A DNA stretch of 9,053 nucleotides, from assembly GCA_949283905.1 (NCBI GenBank), contig CASDUB010000163.1, forward strand, positions 1 through 9,053. The letters run 5' to 3'. The stretch comes from an uncultured Lachnospiraceae bacterium. Lineage in GTDB: Bacteria; Bacillota; Clostridia; Lachnospirales; Lachnospiraceae. Numbering within the stretch: position 1 is the stretch's first letter; each line of letters opens with the position of its first letter. A program made the translations under genes and the position numbers. Of the stretch, positions 1 through 6,032 are shown piece by piece. The notes under the pieces are model-generated. The model was not told the DNA's origin, made no database searches, and saw only the letters and a list, made by a program, of their open reading frames with translations.

Positions 1-1050
1 ATCAAAGCGCAGCTTGACGATTTTGTTGTGGGACAGGAACAGGCAAAAAAAGTTATGTCTGTTGCGGTATATAATCATTACAAGAGAATACTTTCGCCTG
101 AGAATTCGGATGTTGAGATTCAGAAATCAAATATGCTTATACTCGGACCTACGGGAAGCGGAAAAACATATCTTGTTCAGACCCTTGCAAGAATATTAAA
201 TGTTCCCCTCGCGATAACTGACGCGACTTCCCTTACGGAAGCCGGATATATAGGCGACGACGTTGAAAGCGTTATCAGCAAGCTTCTGGCGGCGGCGGAC
301 AACGATGTTGACAGAGCTCAGAAGGGAATCGTTTTTATCGACGAGATAGACAAGATAGCTAAAAAGAAAAATACGAATCAGAGAGATGTGAGCGGCGAAG
401 CGGTACAGCAGGGACTGCTCAAACTCCTTGAGGGAAGCGAAGTCGAAGTGCCTGTAGGCGCGACAAATAAAAACGCCATGGTGCCGATGACTACGGTAGA
501 TACAAAAAACATACTTTTTATTGTCGGAGGCGCTTTTTCGGGTCTTGCCGATATAGTAAAAGAGAGACTTAACAAGAGAACCGGAATGGGATTCAATACC
601 TCTCTTAAAGATCAGTTTGATAATGATAAGGACATCTTATTAAAAGCAAACTGGGAAGATTTAAGGGCGTTCGGCATGATTCCTGAGTTTTTGGGACGAC
701 TTCCGATACTTACGGCGCTTCAGGCTCTTGACGAAGAAATGCTCGTCAAGATTTTGAAAGAGCCGAGAAACGCTATCTTAAAGCAGTATGAAAAACTGCT
801 TGAAATGGATGAAGTAAAGCTTACTTTTGAAGAAGACGCGCTCAAGGCCATAGCGAAAAAAGCGCTTGAAGTCGATACCGGCGCGAGAGCTCTAAGGGCT
901 ATTCTTGAAGAGTATATGCTTGACATAATGTATGAAGTTCCGAAAGACAACAATATCGGACAGGTTATCATCACAAAAGAATATATTGAACATACAGGCG
1001 GACCGCGTATTATTATGAGAGGACAGGAGTATTATCTGCCTGAAAATTAA
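1..1050 (+). CDS. clpX: ClpX-family AAA+ protein unfoldase, 5'-truncated by the window edge
   Basis: The reading frame is open from base 1, and the first visible residues (IKAQLDDFVVGQEQAKK) match the start of the ClpX AAA+ module, so the N-terminal zinc-binding domain and true start lie outside the window. About 349 residues are visible. Seen: Walker A GPTGSGKT, Walker B FIDEID, pore-1 loop GYIGDDVE (family GYVGEDVE), arginine-finger box PEFLGRLP and sensor-2 TGARALR. By family knowledge it is a hexameric ATPase that unfolds proteins and feeds them to ClpP in the cytosol. Two signature elements differ. The RKH loop (normally GGRKH) is replaced around 451-492 by GATNKNAMVP, and the ClpP-docking IGF tripeptide is MGF at 586-594. 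It may therefore be a specialised paralogue rather than the housekeeping copy; no clpP or tig is visible beside it. It ends in TAA followed by an intrinsic terminator. The family call is very sure, orthology to canonical clpX less so. Confidence 0.93.
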   Translation: MKAQLDDFVVGQEQAKKVMSVAVYNHYKRILSPENSDVEIQKSNMLILGPTGSGKTYLVQTLARILNVPLAITDATSLTEAGYIGDDVESVISKLLAAADNDVDRAQKGIVFIDEIDKIAKKKNTNQRDVSGEAVQQGLLKLLEGSEVEVPVGATNKNAMVPMTTVDTKNILFIVGGAFSGLADIVKERLNKRTGMGFNTSLKDQFDNDKDILLKANWEDLRAFGMIPEFLGRLPILTALQALDEEMLVKILKEPRNAILKQYEKLLEMDEVKLTFEEDALKAIAKKALEVDTGARALRAILEEYMLDIMYEVPKDNNIGQVIITKEYIEHTGGPRIIMRGQEYYLPEN

Positions 1051-1060
1051 GAAAACAGGA

Positions 1061-1090
1061 GGGACAAGGGTATACTTTGTCCCCCTTTTT
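1061..1090 (+). terminator. Intrinsic terminator after the clpX-like gene
   Basis: GGGACAAGG (1061-1069) pairs with CTTTGTCCC (1075-1083) in a 9-bp stem containing one G-U, with the 5-nt loop GTATA. CC and five T follow (1086-1090). It lies 10 nt after the clpX stop and only 8 nt before the next start codon, so any transcript of the next gene coming from clpX must read through it. The upstream side of the stem overlaps an AGGAGGG sequence (1057-1063). Confidence 0.8.
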
Positions 1091-1098
1091 GAAAGAAT

Positions 1099-2307
1099 AT
1101 GAGAAAAAACAAAACTATTTCGACTATTATCATATTGATGATAATTGCAATAATCGCCGTTCTTGCGTTTATGCTTCCGAAGAGCACCCTTGAAAGTTTT
1201 CTTCCTCAGGAAGCGGTAAATGCAATAGACGACGTTAAAAGCTTTGTCGCGGATAAGATAGAAGAGATAACGGGTGAATATATCAATACCGAAGATACGG
1301 AAGCCGTGAGGAAACATTATTCAGCCGATGACGGCGGAAGTGAAGAGCCCCTGCAGACCGACGGGAATACAGATACAAATGTTGAAGAGATCGTTAGGAT
1401 CATAAGGGAGTCTCTGGATGCAAGGAATACGACTGTAGAAATAACAAACGCATCATCCGAATCGATAACTGAAGCAGTAAATATCGTATATAAGCTTCCT
1501 TATTATTTCTGGCTAGACAGGGAGTATAAGACCGTGTCGTTCGGAAACAGAGTGACAATAAATTTCACTTCGGCGTTTGAAGACATAGACGCGGCTCAAA
1601 GCATGATAGATAATTCGGCGGCTCAGATACTTTCGGGCATATCGGAAGATACCTCCGATTACAGAAAGGCGAGAGCCGTTTATGAGGGACTGATAAACAG
1701 CATAACGTACAACAGGGGTGAAACCGACGATACAGACGCCGGTATATACGGTGCGCTTGTTGAAAAAACATGCGTCTGTGAAGGATATGCCAAAGCATTT
1801 GTCTATCTGATGGAAAAGGCAGGTCTGGCGGCCGACATATATACCGGAACTGCGGTAACAAATGAAGGAAATACCGAGCTTCATGCCTGGAACAGCGCCG
1901 TGCTCTACGGACAGCTGTATTATTTTGATGTGACATGGGCCGACCAGGATGACGGAGAGATATATTATGACTGGTTCGCCCTCACATCAGAGCAGATAGG
2001 AAGAACGCATATCCCGGATGAAGGATCGGCTATGCCTTACACTGATTCAACAGACTGCAATTATTATTATCTGAATGAAATGATCATGTACAGCGGCGAC
2101 GAGGAAGAACTGAAAAACATGATCCTGCAGCAGGGATACGATGTTGAACTGATGTGTATAAATCAGGAGGCTTTTAGAAATGTATGCGCCGTGGTGAAGG
2201 ACTCGGCGAGGATGTCTATAGTATGTCAGAGCGCCGGAATGCAGGCTTCCGGGTATGAATATTCTATAAATGACACCGTGTATACGCTGAAAATATCATT
2301 CTATTAG
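1099..2307 (+). CDS. Membrane-anchored transglutaminase-like (papain-fold) protein
   Basis: A 402-residue protein. Residues about 6-26 form one hydrophobic helix after a short basic N terminus (MRKNK), giving a signal anchor with the rest outside the cell. Residues 27-100 are acidic and look like a linker. The core at about 185-290 is a transglutaminase-like domain with a full triad: Cys227 in VCEGYAKAF (a second Cys at 225), His262 in HAWN, and Asp277 in DVTW. Such proteins in Clostridia are usually unassigned extracellular hydrolases or cross-linkers; the substrate cannot be read from sequence. The C-terminal ~100 residues match no domain I recognise. The start is fixed because an in-frame TGA lies at 1090-1092. 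The ribosome site is poor (GAAAG at 1091-1095), and the good AGGAGGG is 35 nt upstream inside the terminator. No clear terminator follows. The domain call is confident, the role unknown. Confidence 0.88.
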   Translation: MRKNKTISTIIILMIIAIIAVLAFMLPKSTLESFLPQEAVNAIDDVKSFVADKIEEITGEYINTEDTEAVRKHYSADDGGSEEPLQTDGNTDTNVEEIVRIIRESLDARNTTVEITNASSESITEAVNIVYKLPYYFWLDREYKTVSFGNRVTINFTSAFEDIDAAQSMIDNSAAQILSGISEDTSDYRKARAVYEGLINSITYNRGETDDTDAGIYGALVEKTCVCEGYAKAFVYLMEKAGLAADIYTGTAVTNEGNTELHAWNSAVLYGQLYYFDVTWADQDDGEIYYDWFALTSEQIGRTHIPDEGSAMPYTDSTDCNYYYLNEMIMYSGDEEELKNMILQQGYDVELMCINQEAFRNVCAVVKDSARMSIVCQSAGMQASGYEYSINDTVYTLKISFY

Positions 2308-2351
2308 CACTTCAAATTTTAAAATGGATGTAGTACAATAAAATGATATCA

Positions 2352-2434
2352 GGGTCAAAAGTACATATATCATTATACAAACGCATTATACTATGTATAA
2401 TACGCTTGTATAATGATATATGACTTTGTGACCC
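2352..2434. repeat. Large imperfect palindrome (40-nt arms)
   Basis: The left arm starts with GGGTCA (2352-2357) and the right arm ends with TGACCC (2429-2434). Inside, CATATATCATTATACAA pairs perfectly with TTGTATAATGATATATG, then CG with CG, and ATTATAC with GTATAAT around a 3-nt centre (TAT). The arms differ by two one-base indels near the base and two substitutions near the tip. The arms contain TATAAT hexamers (2396-2401 and 2409-2414), so they could supply -10 elements. The best -35 at 17 bp is TTATAC in both cases, too weak for a promoter call. Confidence 0.85.
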
Positions 2435-2503
2435 GCAAAACACCGAAAAGCAGCCATTTTTCATGGAAAAATGAGCGGATTTGAGGTGTTTTAGAATTGC
2501 GGG
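2432..2503. repeat. Second stem-loop of the intergenic cluster
   Basis: AAAACACC (2437-2444) pairs with GGTGTTTT (2485-2492), and CATTTTTC (2455-2462) pairs with GAAAAATG (2466-2473) around a 3-nt loop. The segment between these stems is partly paired. CCCGC (2432-2436) can also pair with GCGGG (2499-2503), extending the structure at the cost of the bases of the first and third hairpins. Confidence 0.7.
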
Positions 2504-2525
2504 AGCATGAAATGCGGAGCAATTC
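2494..2525. repeat. Third stem-loop of the intergenic cluster
   Basis: GAATTGC (2494-2500) pairs with GCAATTC (2519-2525). Inside, GCAT (2505-2508) pairs with ATGC (2512-2515) around GAA. The two stems are separated by a purine internal loop (GGGA opposite GGA). Confidence 0.65.
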
Positions 2526-2526
2526 G

Positions 2527-2567
2527 TGATATCATTTAGATTAAAATGCCTTTTAATCTAAATATCA
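2527..2567. repeat. Fourth stem-loop of the intergenic cluster
   Basis: TTTAGATTAAAA (2535-2546) pairs perfectly over 12 bp with TTTTAATCTAAA (2551-2562) around the loop TGCC. TGATA (2527-2531) and TATCA (2563-2567) extend it past a 3-nt bulge. It lacks the GC-rich stem and following T-run of an intrinsic terminator. Confidence 0.75.
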
Positions 2568-2589
2568 TGAAATGATATCAGGTTCCGGA

Positions 2590-2608
2590 ATCATGATTTT
2601 TACATGAT
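2590..2608. repeat. Small stem-loop upstream of the zinc-ribbon gene
   Basis: ATCATG (2590-2595) and CATGAT (2603-2608) form a 6-bp stem with a 7-nt loop, just outside the right 13-bp direct repeat. It is preceded by the palindrome TTCCGGAA (2583-2590). It may be chance in AT-rich DNA. Confidence 0.35.
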
Positions 2609-2661
2609 CAAATGACGCGATGAATCTGATATTTGGGGAATAAATAAAGGAGGTATTATTG

Positions 2662-3822
2662 ATGAAATGTACAAACTGCGGATTTGACAATCAGGAAGAC
2701 GCGCTTTTTTGTGAAGCCTGCGGTTCACCGCTGATAAAACCTGTTTCGTATGATAACGATCCGCTTCATAAGGGTGTTGACAACTCCGGATATAATAACG
2801 GCCAAAACAATGGTCAGTATAACGGCCAAAATAATAGCGGCTATAATGATCAATACAACGGTCAATACGGCGGCGGTTATAATGATCAATACAACGGTCA
2901 ATACGGCAACGGTTACAACGGCCGATATCAGGATCAATATAACGATCAGTATGGTTATAACGACGGATATATGGATGACCGCCAGTGGGAGGAAGAAAGA
3001 CAGCGCCGCATCGAACAGCGGAAAGCAAGAAGAATATACGAGCAGAAAAAAGAAAACAGAAAGATAATAATAATAGGCATTGTTATCGCCGCAGCTATCG
3101 CTGTGATAGGCGTGGCGGCATTTTTCGGCGTGAATTATTTCATGGGCAACAGTCAGACAAGTCAGAATCAGCCGGAAAGCACTATCGAAAATCCGATAAA
3201 GAACAAAGATAATAACACAACGCCTACGCCTGAGGTTACAAAAGAGCCGGAATTGACTCCGAGCGCAACGCCGACTCCGACTCCAACGCCTACACAGACT
3301 CCAAAACCGACGCCGACAGTTACGCCTACGCCGGAACCGGAACTTACGGCTCAGGTAAAAACCGCTTCATCTGTAGATAAGAGCGGATACAGCAAAGTAG
3401 TTATTTCAAGCTCAAGCGCTTCATCTACAATCAAACAGGAAAACTACGACAATTCGTCGAACATGACATACGACGGAGACGTTATCACTTCATGGCAGGA
3501 AGGCGCTGAAGGATACGGCATAGGTGAATTTTTACATTATGAGTTCGCAAGAGAATACGATATAAAATGTATCACATTTAACATGGGTAACTGGAGGACA
3601 GAAGAGCTGTTTTACCAGAACTGCCGTCCGAAAGACATCACGGTTTGGGTAGGAGACAAGTCTTTTGATATCACCGTTCCTGACGGAATGACCGAGTATT
3701 GCATGGAACTTTCGAGAGAAGTGCCTGCGTCAGAGGTGTTTATTCAGATAAACAGCGTATACACAGAGGGAACAGATTGCGAAGATACATGTATTTCTGA
3801 GGTTGGAATTTACGGTAAATGA
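2662..3822 (+). CDS. Zinc-ribbon, prion-like, single-TM protein with external NADase-type glycan-binding-like domain
   Basis: 386 residues. Seen in order: a zinc ribbon (Cys3, Cys6, Cys17, Cys20); a Gly/Asn/Gln/Tyr-rich low-complexity segment at ~40-103; a charged Arg/Glu/Lys segment at ~105-133; one membrane helix at ~135-157; a Thr-Pro-rich linker at ~186-227; and a globular domain at ~240-386. The last contains the spaced pattern YDGD, TSW, GYGIGEF and EVGIYGK. It resembles the galactose-binding-like fold called NADase-type glycan-binding or discoidin-like in related bacteria. Basic residues before the helix imply an N-in topology: ribbon and low-complexity part in the cytosol, C-terminal domain outside. 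The start is ATG 2662 rather than TTG 2659, because AAAGGAGG (2646-2653) is 8 nt upstream. The stop overlaps the next start (ATGA), so the M15 peptidase is probably translated with it. The function is unknown; binding of a surface glycan or wall component is an inference. Confidence 0.85.
   Translation: MKCTNCGFDNQEDALFCEACGSPLIKPVSYDNDPLHKGVDNSGYNNGQNNGQYNGQNNSGYNDQYNGQYGGGYNDQYNGQYGNGYNGRYQDQYNDQYGYNDGYMDDRQWEEERQRRIEQRKARRIYEQKKENRKIIIIGIVIAAAIAVIGVAAFFGVNYFMGNSQTSQNQPESTIENPIKNKDNNTTPTPEVTKEPELTPSATPTPTPTPTQTPKPTPTVTPTPEPELTAQVKTASSVDKSGYSKVVISSSSASSTIKQENYDNSSNMTYDGDVITSWQEGAEGYGIGEFLHYEFAREYDIKCITFNMGNWRTEELFYQNCRPKDITVWVGDKSFDITVPDGMTEYCMELSREVPASEVFIQINSVYTEGTDCEDTCISEVGIYGK
2842..2907 (+). 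repeat. Tandem 30-bp repeat within the prion-like segment
   Basis: An identical 30-bp stretch occurs at 2842-2871 and 2878-2907, a period of 36 bp (12 codons). The encoded repeat is GYNDQYNGQYGG then GYNDQYNGQYGN. Identity at silent positions points to recent duplication or ongoing slippage. Confidence 0.8.
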
Positions 3823-4781
3823 TAATGAAAAACAACGATAATAAGAGCAGCATAATAAAATGGTTGATCTTTATATTGATTGCCGTGGCTGTTTTTACGG
3901 CAGTTGTGATTATTTTTGCCAAAATCAGAGATGTAAAAGCCGATATTGAGAGATCGGAAGAGGCATCAAAAAAAGTTGAAGCAAGAGCTGAGAGCAAGCC
4001 GGAGGTGGGCGTAAAGCTCACGCCGGCGCCTTCAAAAACAGATAAAGAAGAGACACAGAAATCTGACGTTAAAACAGAAGAGCCGGAGCCTGAAATCGTT
4101 GTGCTGGAAAGCCTTGAAGGCGTGAGTGCGGGGACTGTTTTAAAAGAGGAGGAGCTTGATCTGACAAGCCTTGATAAATATTTTGTATCTTACGAAATAT
4201 CGGATGAGATATTTGAAAGGATATACGGCGATGACAGATCGTATAAGACGTACTGCAATGTACCGAGAGAAGATCTCTGTTATATAAAAATGCTTCACAG
4301 AGGCTTTGATGAGAAGATACATGTCGGAGAGATGATAGTCAATAAGGCAATCGAAAGCGATGTCATAGAGATATTCACCGAGTTGTTTAAGAATGACTAT
4401 CAGATAGAAAAAATGCTTTTGATAGATGAGTATGGAGCCGACGATTTTATCTCGATAGACAACAACAATACATCGGCTTTTAATTATCGCCTTGTTACGG
4501 GCGGAGACACGGTTTCTATGCACGGATGGGGAATTGCTATTGATATTAATCCTTTGCAAAATCCGTACATATGGAGCGACGGAGCAGGCGGATGGCTGTG
4601 GGAAGACAGAGACGCTGATCTCTATCTTGACAGAGACGCCGAGGACGCCAAAGAGCGCCATATGATAAATCATGATGACCTGTGTTATCAGCTGTTCGCC
4701 GAGCATGGATTTACATGGGGCGGAGACTGGGAAAACCCGATAGATTACCAGCATTTTGAAAAGCGGGTTGTTTCGTATTAA
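3819..4781 (+). CDS. Membrane-anchored M15-family peptidoglycan peptidase (VanY/CwlK-like)
   Basis: 320 residues. One hydrophobic helix at about 12-35 anchors the protein with its body outside. Residues ~36-110 are a Lys/Glu/Pro-rich linker. The catalytic domain at ~180-320 carries the M15 zinc signature: His235 and Asp242 in SMHGWGIAID, and His312 in DYQHFE. Asp309, three residues before His312, matches the catalytic Asp position of the L-alanyl-D-glutamate endopeptidase type (as in phage endolysin Ply500) rather than the Glu-x-x-His of D-Ala-D-Ala dipeptidases. So cleavage within the peptidoglycan stem peptide is likely; exact specificity is inferred. The start ATG at 3819 overlaps the upstream TGA (ATGA) and lacks a strong ribosome site, suggesting translational coupling. 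ATG 3825 is an alternative. No terminator follows. Confidence 0.88.
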   Translation: MIMKNNDNKSSIIKWLIFILIAVAVFTAVVIIFAKIRDVKADIERSEEASKKVEARAESKPEVGVKLTPAPSKTDKEETQKSDVKTEEPEPEIVVLESLEGVSAGTVLKEEELDLTSLDKYFVSYEISDEIFERIYGDDRSYKTYCNVPREDLCYIKMLHRGFDEKIHVGEMIVNKAIESDVIEIFTELFKNDYQIEKMLLIDEYGADDFISIDNNNTSAFNYRLVTGGDTVSMHGWGIAIDINPLQNPYIWSDGAGGWLWEDRDADLYLDRDAEDAKERHMINHDDLCYQLFAEHGFTWGGDWENPIDYQHFEKRVVSY

Positions 4782-4784
4782 ACT
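4756..4784 (+). promoter_or_regulatory. Possible promoter for the COG0523-metG-tatD group
   Basis: TTGAAA (4756-4761, 5 of 6 to the -35 consensus) lies 17 bp from TAAACT (4779-4784, 4 of 6 to the -10 consensus), spanning the end of the M15 gene. A start near 4791 would give a leader of about 35 nt. Such matches are common in AT-rich DNA. No terminator separates the M15 gene from the next gene, so read-through is equally possible. Confidence 0.3.
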
Positions 4785-4826
4785 AAAAAGCTTATTATTA
4801 ATTTATATAGAAAGAAGATGTTTAAA

Positions 4827-6002
4827 ATGATTAAGATTGACATTATTTCAGGATTCCTTGGAGCCGGAAAGACTACTCTCATTTCAAAATTATTAAAGGA
4901 CAGCTTTAAGAATGAGCAGGTCATTATTATTGAAAATGAGTTTGGCGAGATAGGGATAGACAGCGGATTTCTCAAATCAACGGGTATTGAGATTCGAGAG
5001 ATGAATTCAGGATGTATATGCTGTTCTCTTGTAGGAGACTTTGGGAAAGCGCTGCAGGAAGTTATTAACCAATATGAACCGGACAGGATCATTATCGAAC
5101 CGTCGGGCGTAGGAAAGCTTTCTGATGTAAAAAAAGCAGTACTTGACGCGGGCGATAAACTTAACAAAGAAGTACAGATCGACAGCGCTACGGCTGTTGT
5201 CGATATAACAAAATGCAAAACATATATGAAAAACTTCGGTGAGTTTTATAAAGACCAGATCCAGTCTGCCGGAACAATAATCCTTTCAAGAATGGATCTT
5301 CCGAAAGCGACACAGGAAAAGGTCGACGAGGCGATCGACATGATCCGCGAGCTTAATAAAGACGCGACGATCATAACTACTCCGTTAGCTCAGCTTGAAT
5401 CGGCAAAAGTGCTCGATCTCATGGAAAAGGGAAGCGTTGATCTTGCTCAGGCGCTTCTTGAAGAAGCGAAACATCACCACGATCATGACCATGAGCATCA
5501 TCATGAACATGATGAAAACTGCACATGCGGCTGCCATGATCACGAACATCACCATGATCACGACCATGAGCACCATCACGAACATGATGAGAACTGCACA
5601 TGCGGCTGCCATGACCATGACCACGAGCACCATCATGACCATGACCATGAGCATCACCACGAACATGATGAGAACTGCACATGCGGCTGCCACGACCACG
5701 ATCATCATCACCATCATCATGCAGACGAGGTGTTTACAAGCTGGGGACGCGAGACATCTCACAAATATACAAACGAAGATATCGAAAAGATCATAAAAGA
5801 ACTCAGCACAAGCGATGAATACGGCGTTATCTTAAGAGCAAAAGGAATTGTGCCTCTTACGGACGGAAGCTGGGCGTATTTCGATATGGTTCCGGAGCAG
5901 ACGGAAGTCAGAAAAGGCGAACCGGAATTTTCGGGAAGACTCTGTGTTATAGGTTCGGAACTTAAAGAAGATAAGATCTGCAGACTTTTCGGAGTGAAAT
6001 AA
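4827..6002 (+). CDS. COG0523/CobW-type G3E GTPase, putative metallochaperone with His/Cys metal-binding array
   Basis: 391 residues from ATG 4827. ATG 4818 in the same frame would add three residues, but AGAAG (4813-4817) sits 9 nt before 4827 and touches 4818. Seen: Walker A GFLGAGKT (9-16), the family's metal-binding CxCC as CICC (63-66), Walker B and EPSG (91-94), and SRMD (154-157) where the guanine-recognition NKxD is expected. A His/Cys-rich array follows (216-298), then the CobW C-terminal domain ending near LFGVK. By family knowledge these cytosolic GTPases deliver zinc, cobalt or another metal to client proteins. The CICC plus the array makes zinc handling plausible, but the metal is not proven. 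metG lies 30 nt downstream, suggesting cotranscription with this zinc-dependent enzyme. I see no obvious Zur operator upstream. Confident on the family, uncertain on metal and client. Confidence 0.92.
   Translation: MIKIDIISGFLGAGKTTLISKLLKDSFKNEQVIIIENEFGEIGIDSGFLKSTGIEIREMNSGCICCSLVGDFGKALQEVINQYEPDRIIIEPSGVGKLSDVKKAVLDAGDKLNKEVQIDSATAVVDITKCKTYMKNFGEFYKDQIQSAGTIILSRMDLPKATQEKVDEAIDMIRELNKDATIITTPLAQLESAKVLDLMEKGSVDLAQALLEEAKHHHDHDHEHHHEHDENCTCGCHDHEHHHDHDHEHHHEHDENCTCGCHDHDHEHHHDHDHEHHHEHDENCTCGCHDHDHHHHHHADEVFTSWGRETSHKYTNEDIEKIIKELSTSDEYGVILRAKGIVPLTDGSWAYFDMVPEQTEVRKGEPEFSGRLCVIGSELKEDKICRLFGVK
5472..5720 (+). repeat. Tandem repeat encoding a His/Cys-rich array
   Basis: The 83 encoded residues contain about 40 His and 9 Cys. 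The block ENCTCGCHDH recurs three times; its AAC codons lie at 5517, 5592 and 5673, giving periods of 75 and 81 bp (25 and 27 codons). Each is joined by runs such as HDHEHHHEHD, and the array ends in six His. Copies are nearly identical in DNA with scattered silent C/T changes, consistent with duplication and slippage. It probably binds or buffers metal ions. Confidence 0.9.
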
Positions 6003-6020
6003 TAACAAACAATAGCAAAC

Positions 6021-6025
6021 AGGAG
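6021..6025 (+). promoter_or_regulatory. Ribosome binding site deciding the metG start
   Basis: AGGAG lies 7 nt before ATG 6033. This favours 6033 over the internal ATG at 6060, which is nearer the usual MetRS N terminus (MTTAIAYASG) but has no comparable site. Confidence 0.7.
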
Positions 6026-6032
6026 ATAAGAA

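Larger units (their letters stand above)
2341..2582. repeat. Cluster of nested inverted repeats bracketed by a 13-bp direct repeat
   Basis: Most of the 354-bp gap between 2307 and 2662 is this element, and I see no credible coding frame in it. The 13-bp AAATGATATCAGG occurs exactly at 2341-2353 and 2570-2582. Between the copies lie four consecutive inverted repeats (listed separately) covering nearly every base. The palindrome TGATATCA occurs three times (2344, 2527, 2573). Possible identities are a non-autonomous mobile or REP/BIME-like intergenic repeat, a structured RNA, or a regulatory leader of the downstream envelope genes. No transposase or long poly-T tract is present. The structure is plain in the sequence; its identity is open. 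Confidence 0.75.

Noticed and set aside
2373..2414. Promoter(s) made by the TATAAT hexamers in the palindrome
   Set aside because: The hexamers are a by-product of the ATTATAC/GTATAAT arms. The 17-bp-spaced -35 candidates are TTATAC, only a weak match, and equivalent hexamers occur on both strands.
2527..2567. Intrinsic terminator for the transglutaminase gene
   Set aside because: The 12-bp stem is AT-rich, is followed by TATCATGA rather than a T-run, and lies 220 bp after the stop.
2341..2582. CRISPR array or att site
   Set aside because: The repeats are inverted and differ from each other, with no regular spacers. Only one pair of 13-bp direct repeats exists, and there is no integrase or cas gene.
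2600..3028. Minus-strand open frame rich in Tyr/His/Arg opposite the zinc-ribbon gene
   Set aside because: Its composition mirrors the tandem repeat of the + strand gene, and there is no supporting motif or start signal.
4140..4754. A 204-codon open frame on the minus strand opposite the M15 peptidase
   Set aside because: The + strand frame there has intact M15 catalytic motifs, and the minus-strand translation resembles no protein and has no ribosome site. It is an antisense shadow.
5385..5796. Long open frames on both strands through the His-repeat region
   Set aside because: They arise from the repetitive CAT/CAC/GAC codons. Their translations are Met/Val/Thr-rich low complexity, and the real frame has conserved GTPase domains on both sides.
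6003..6032. T-box or other riboswitch controlling metG
   Set aside because: Only 30 nt separate the upstream stop from metG, too short for a T-box, and they show just a ribosome site.
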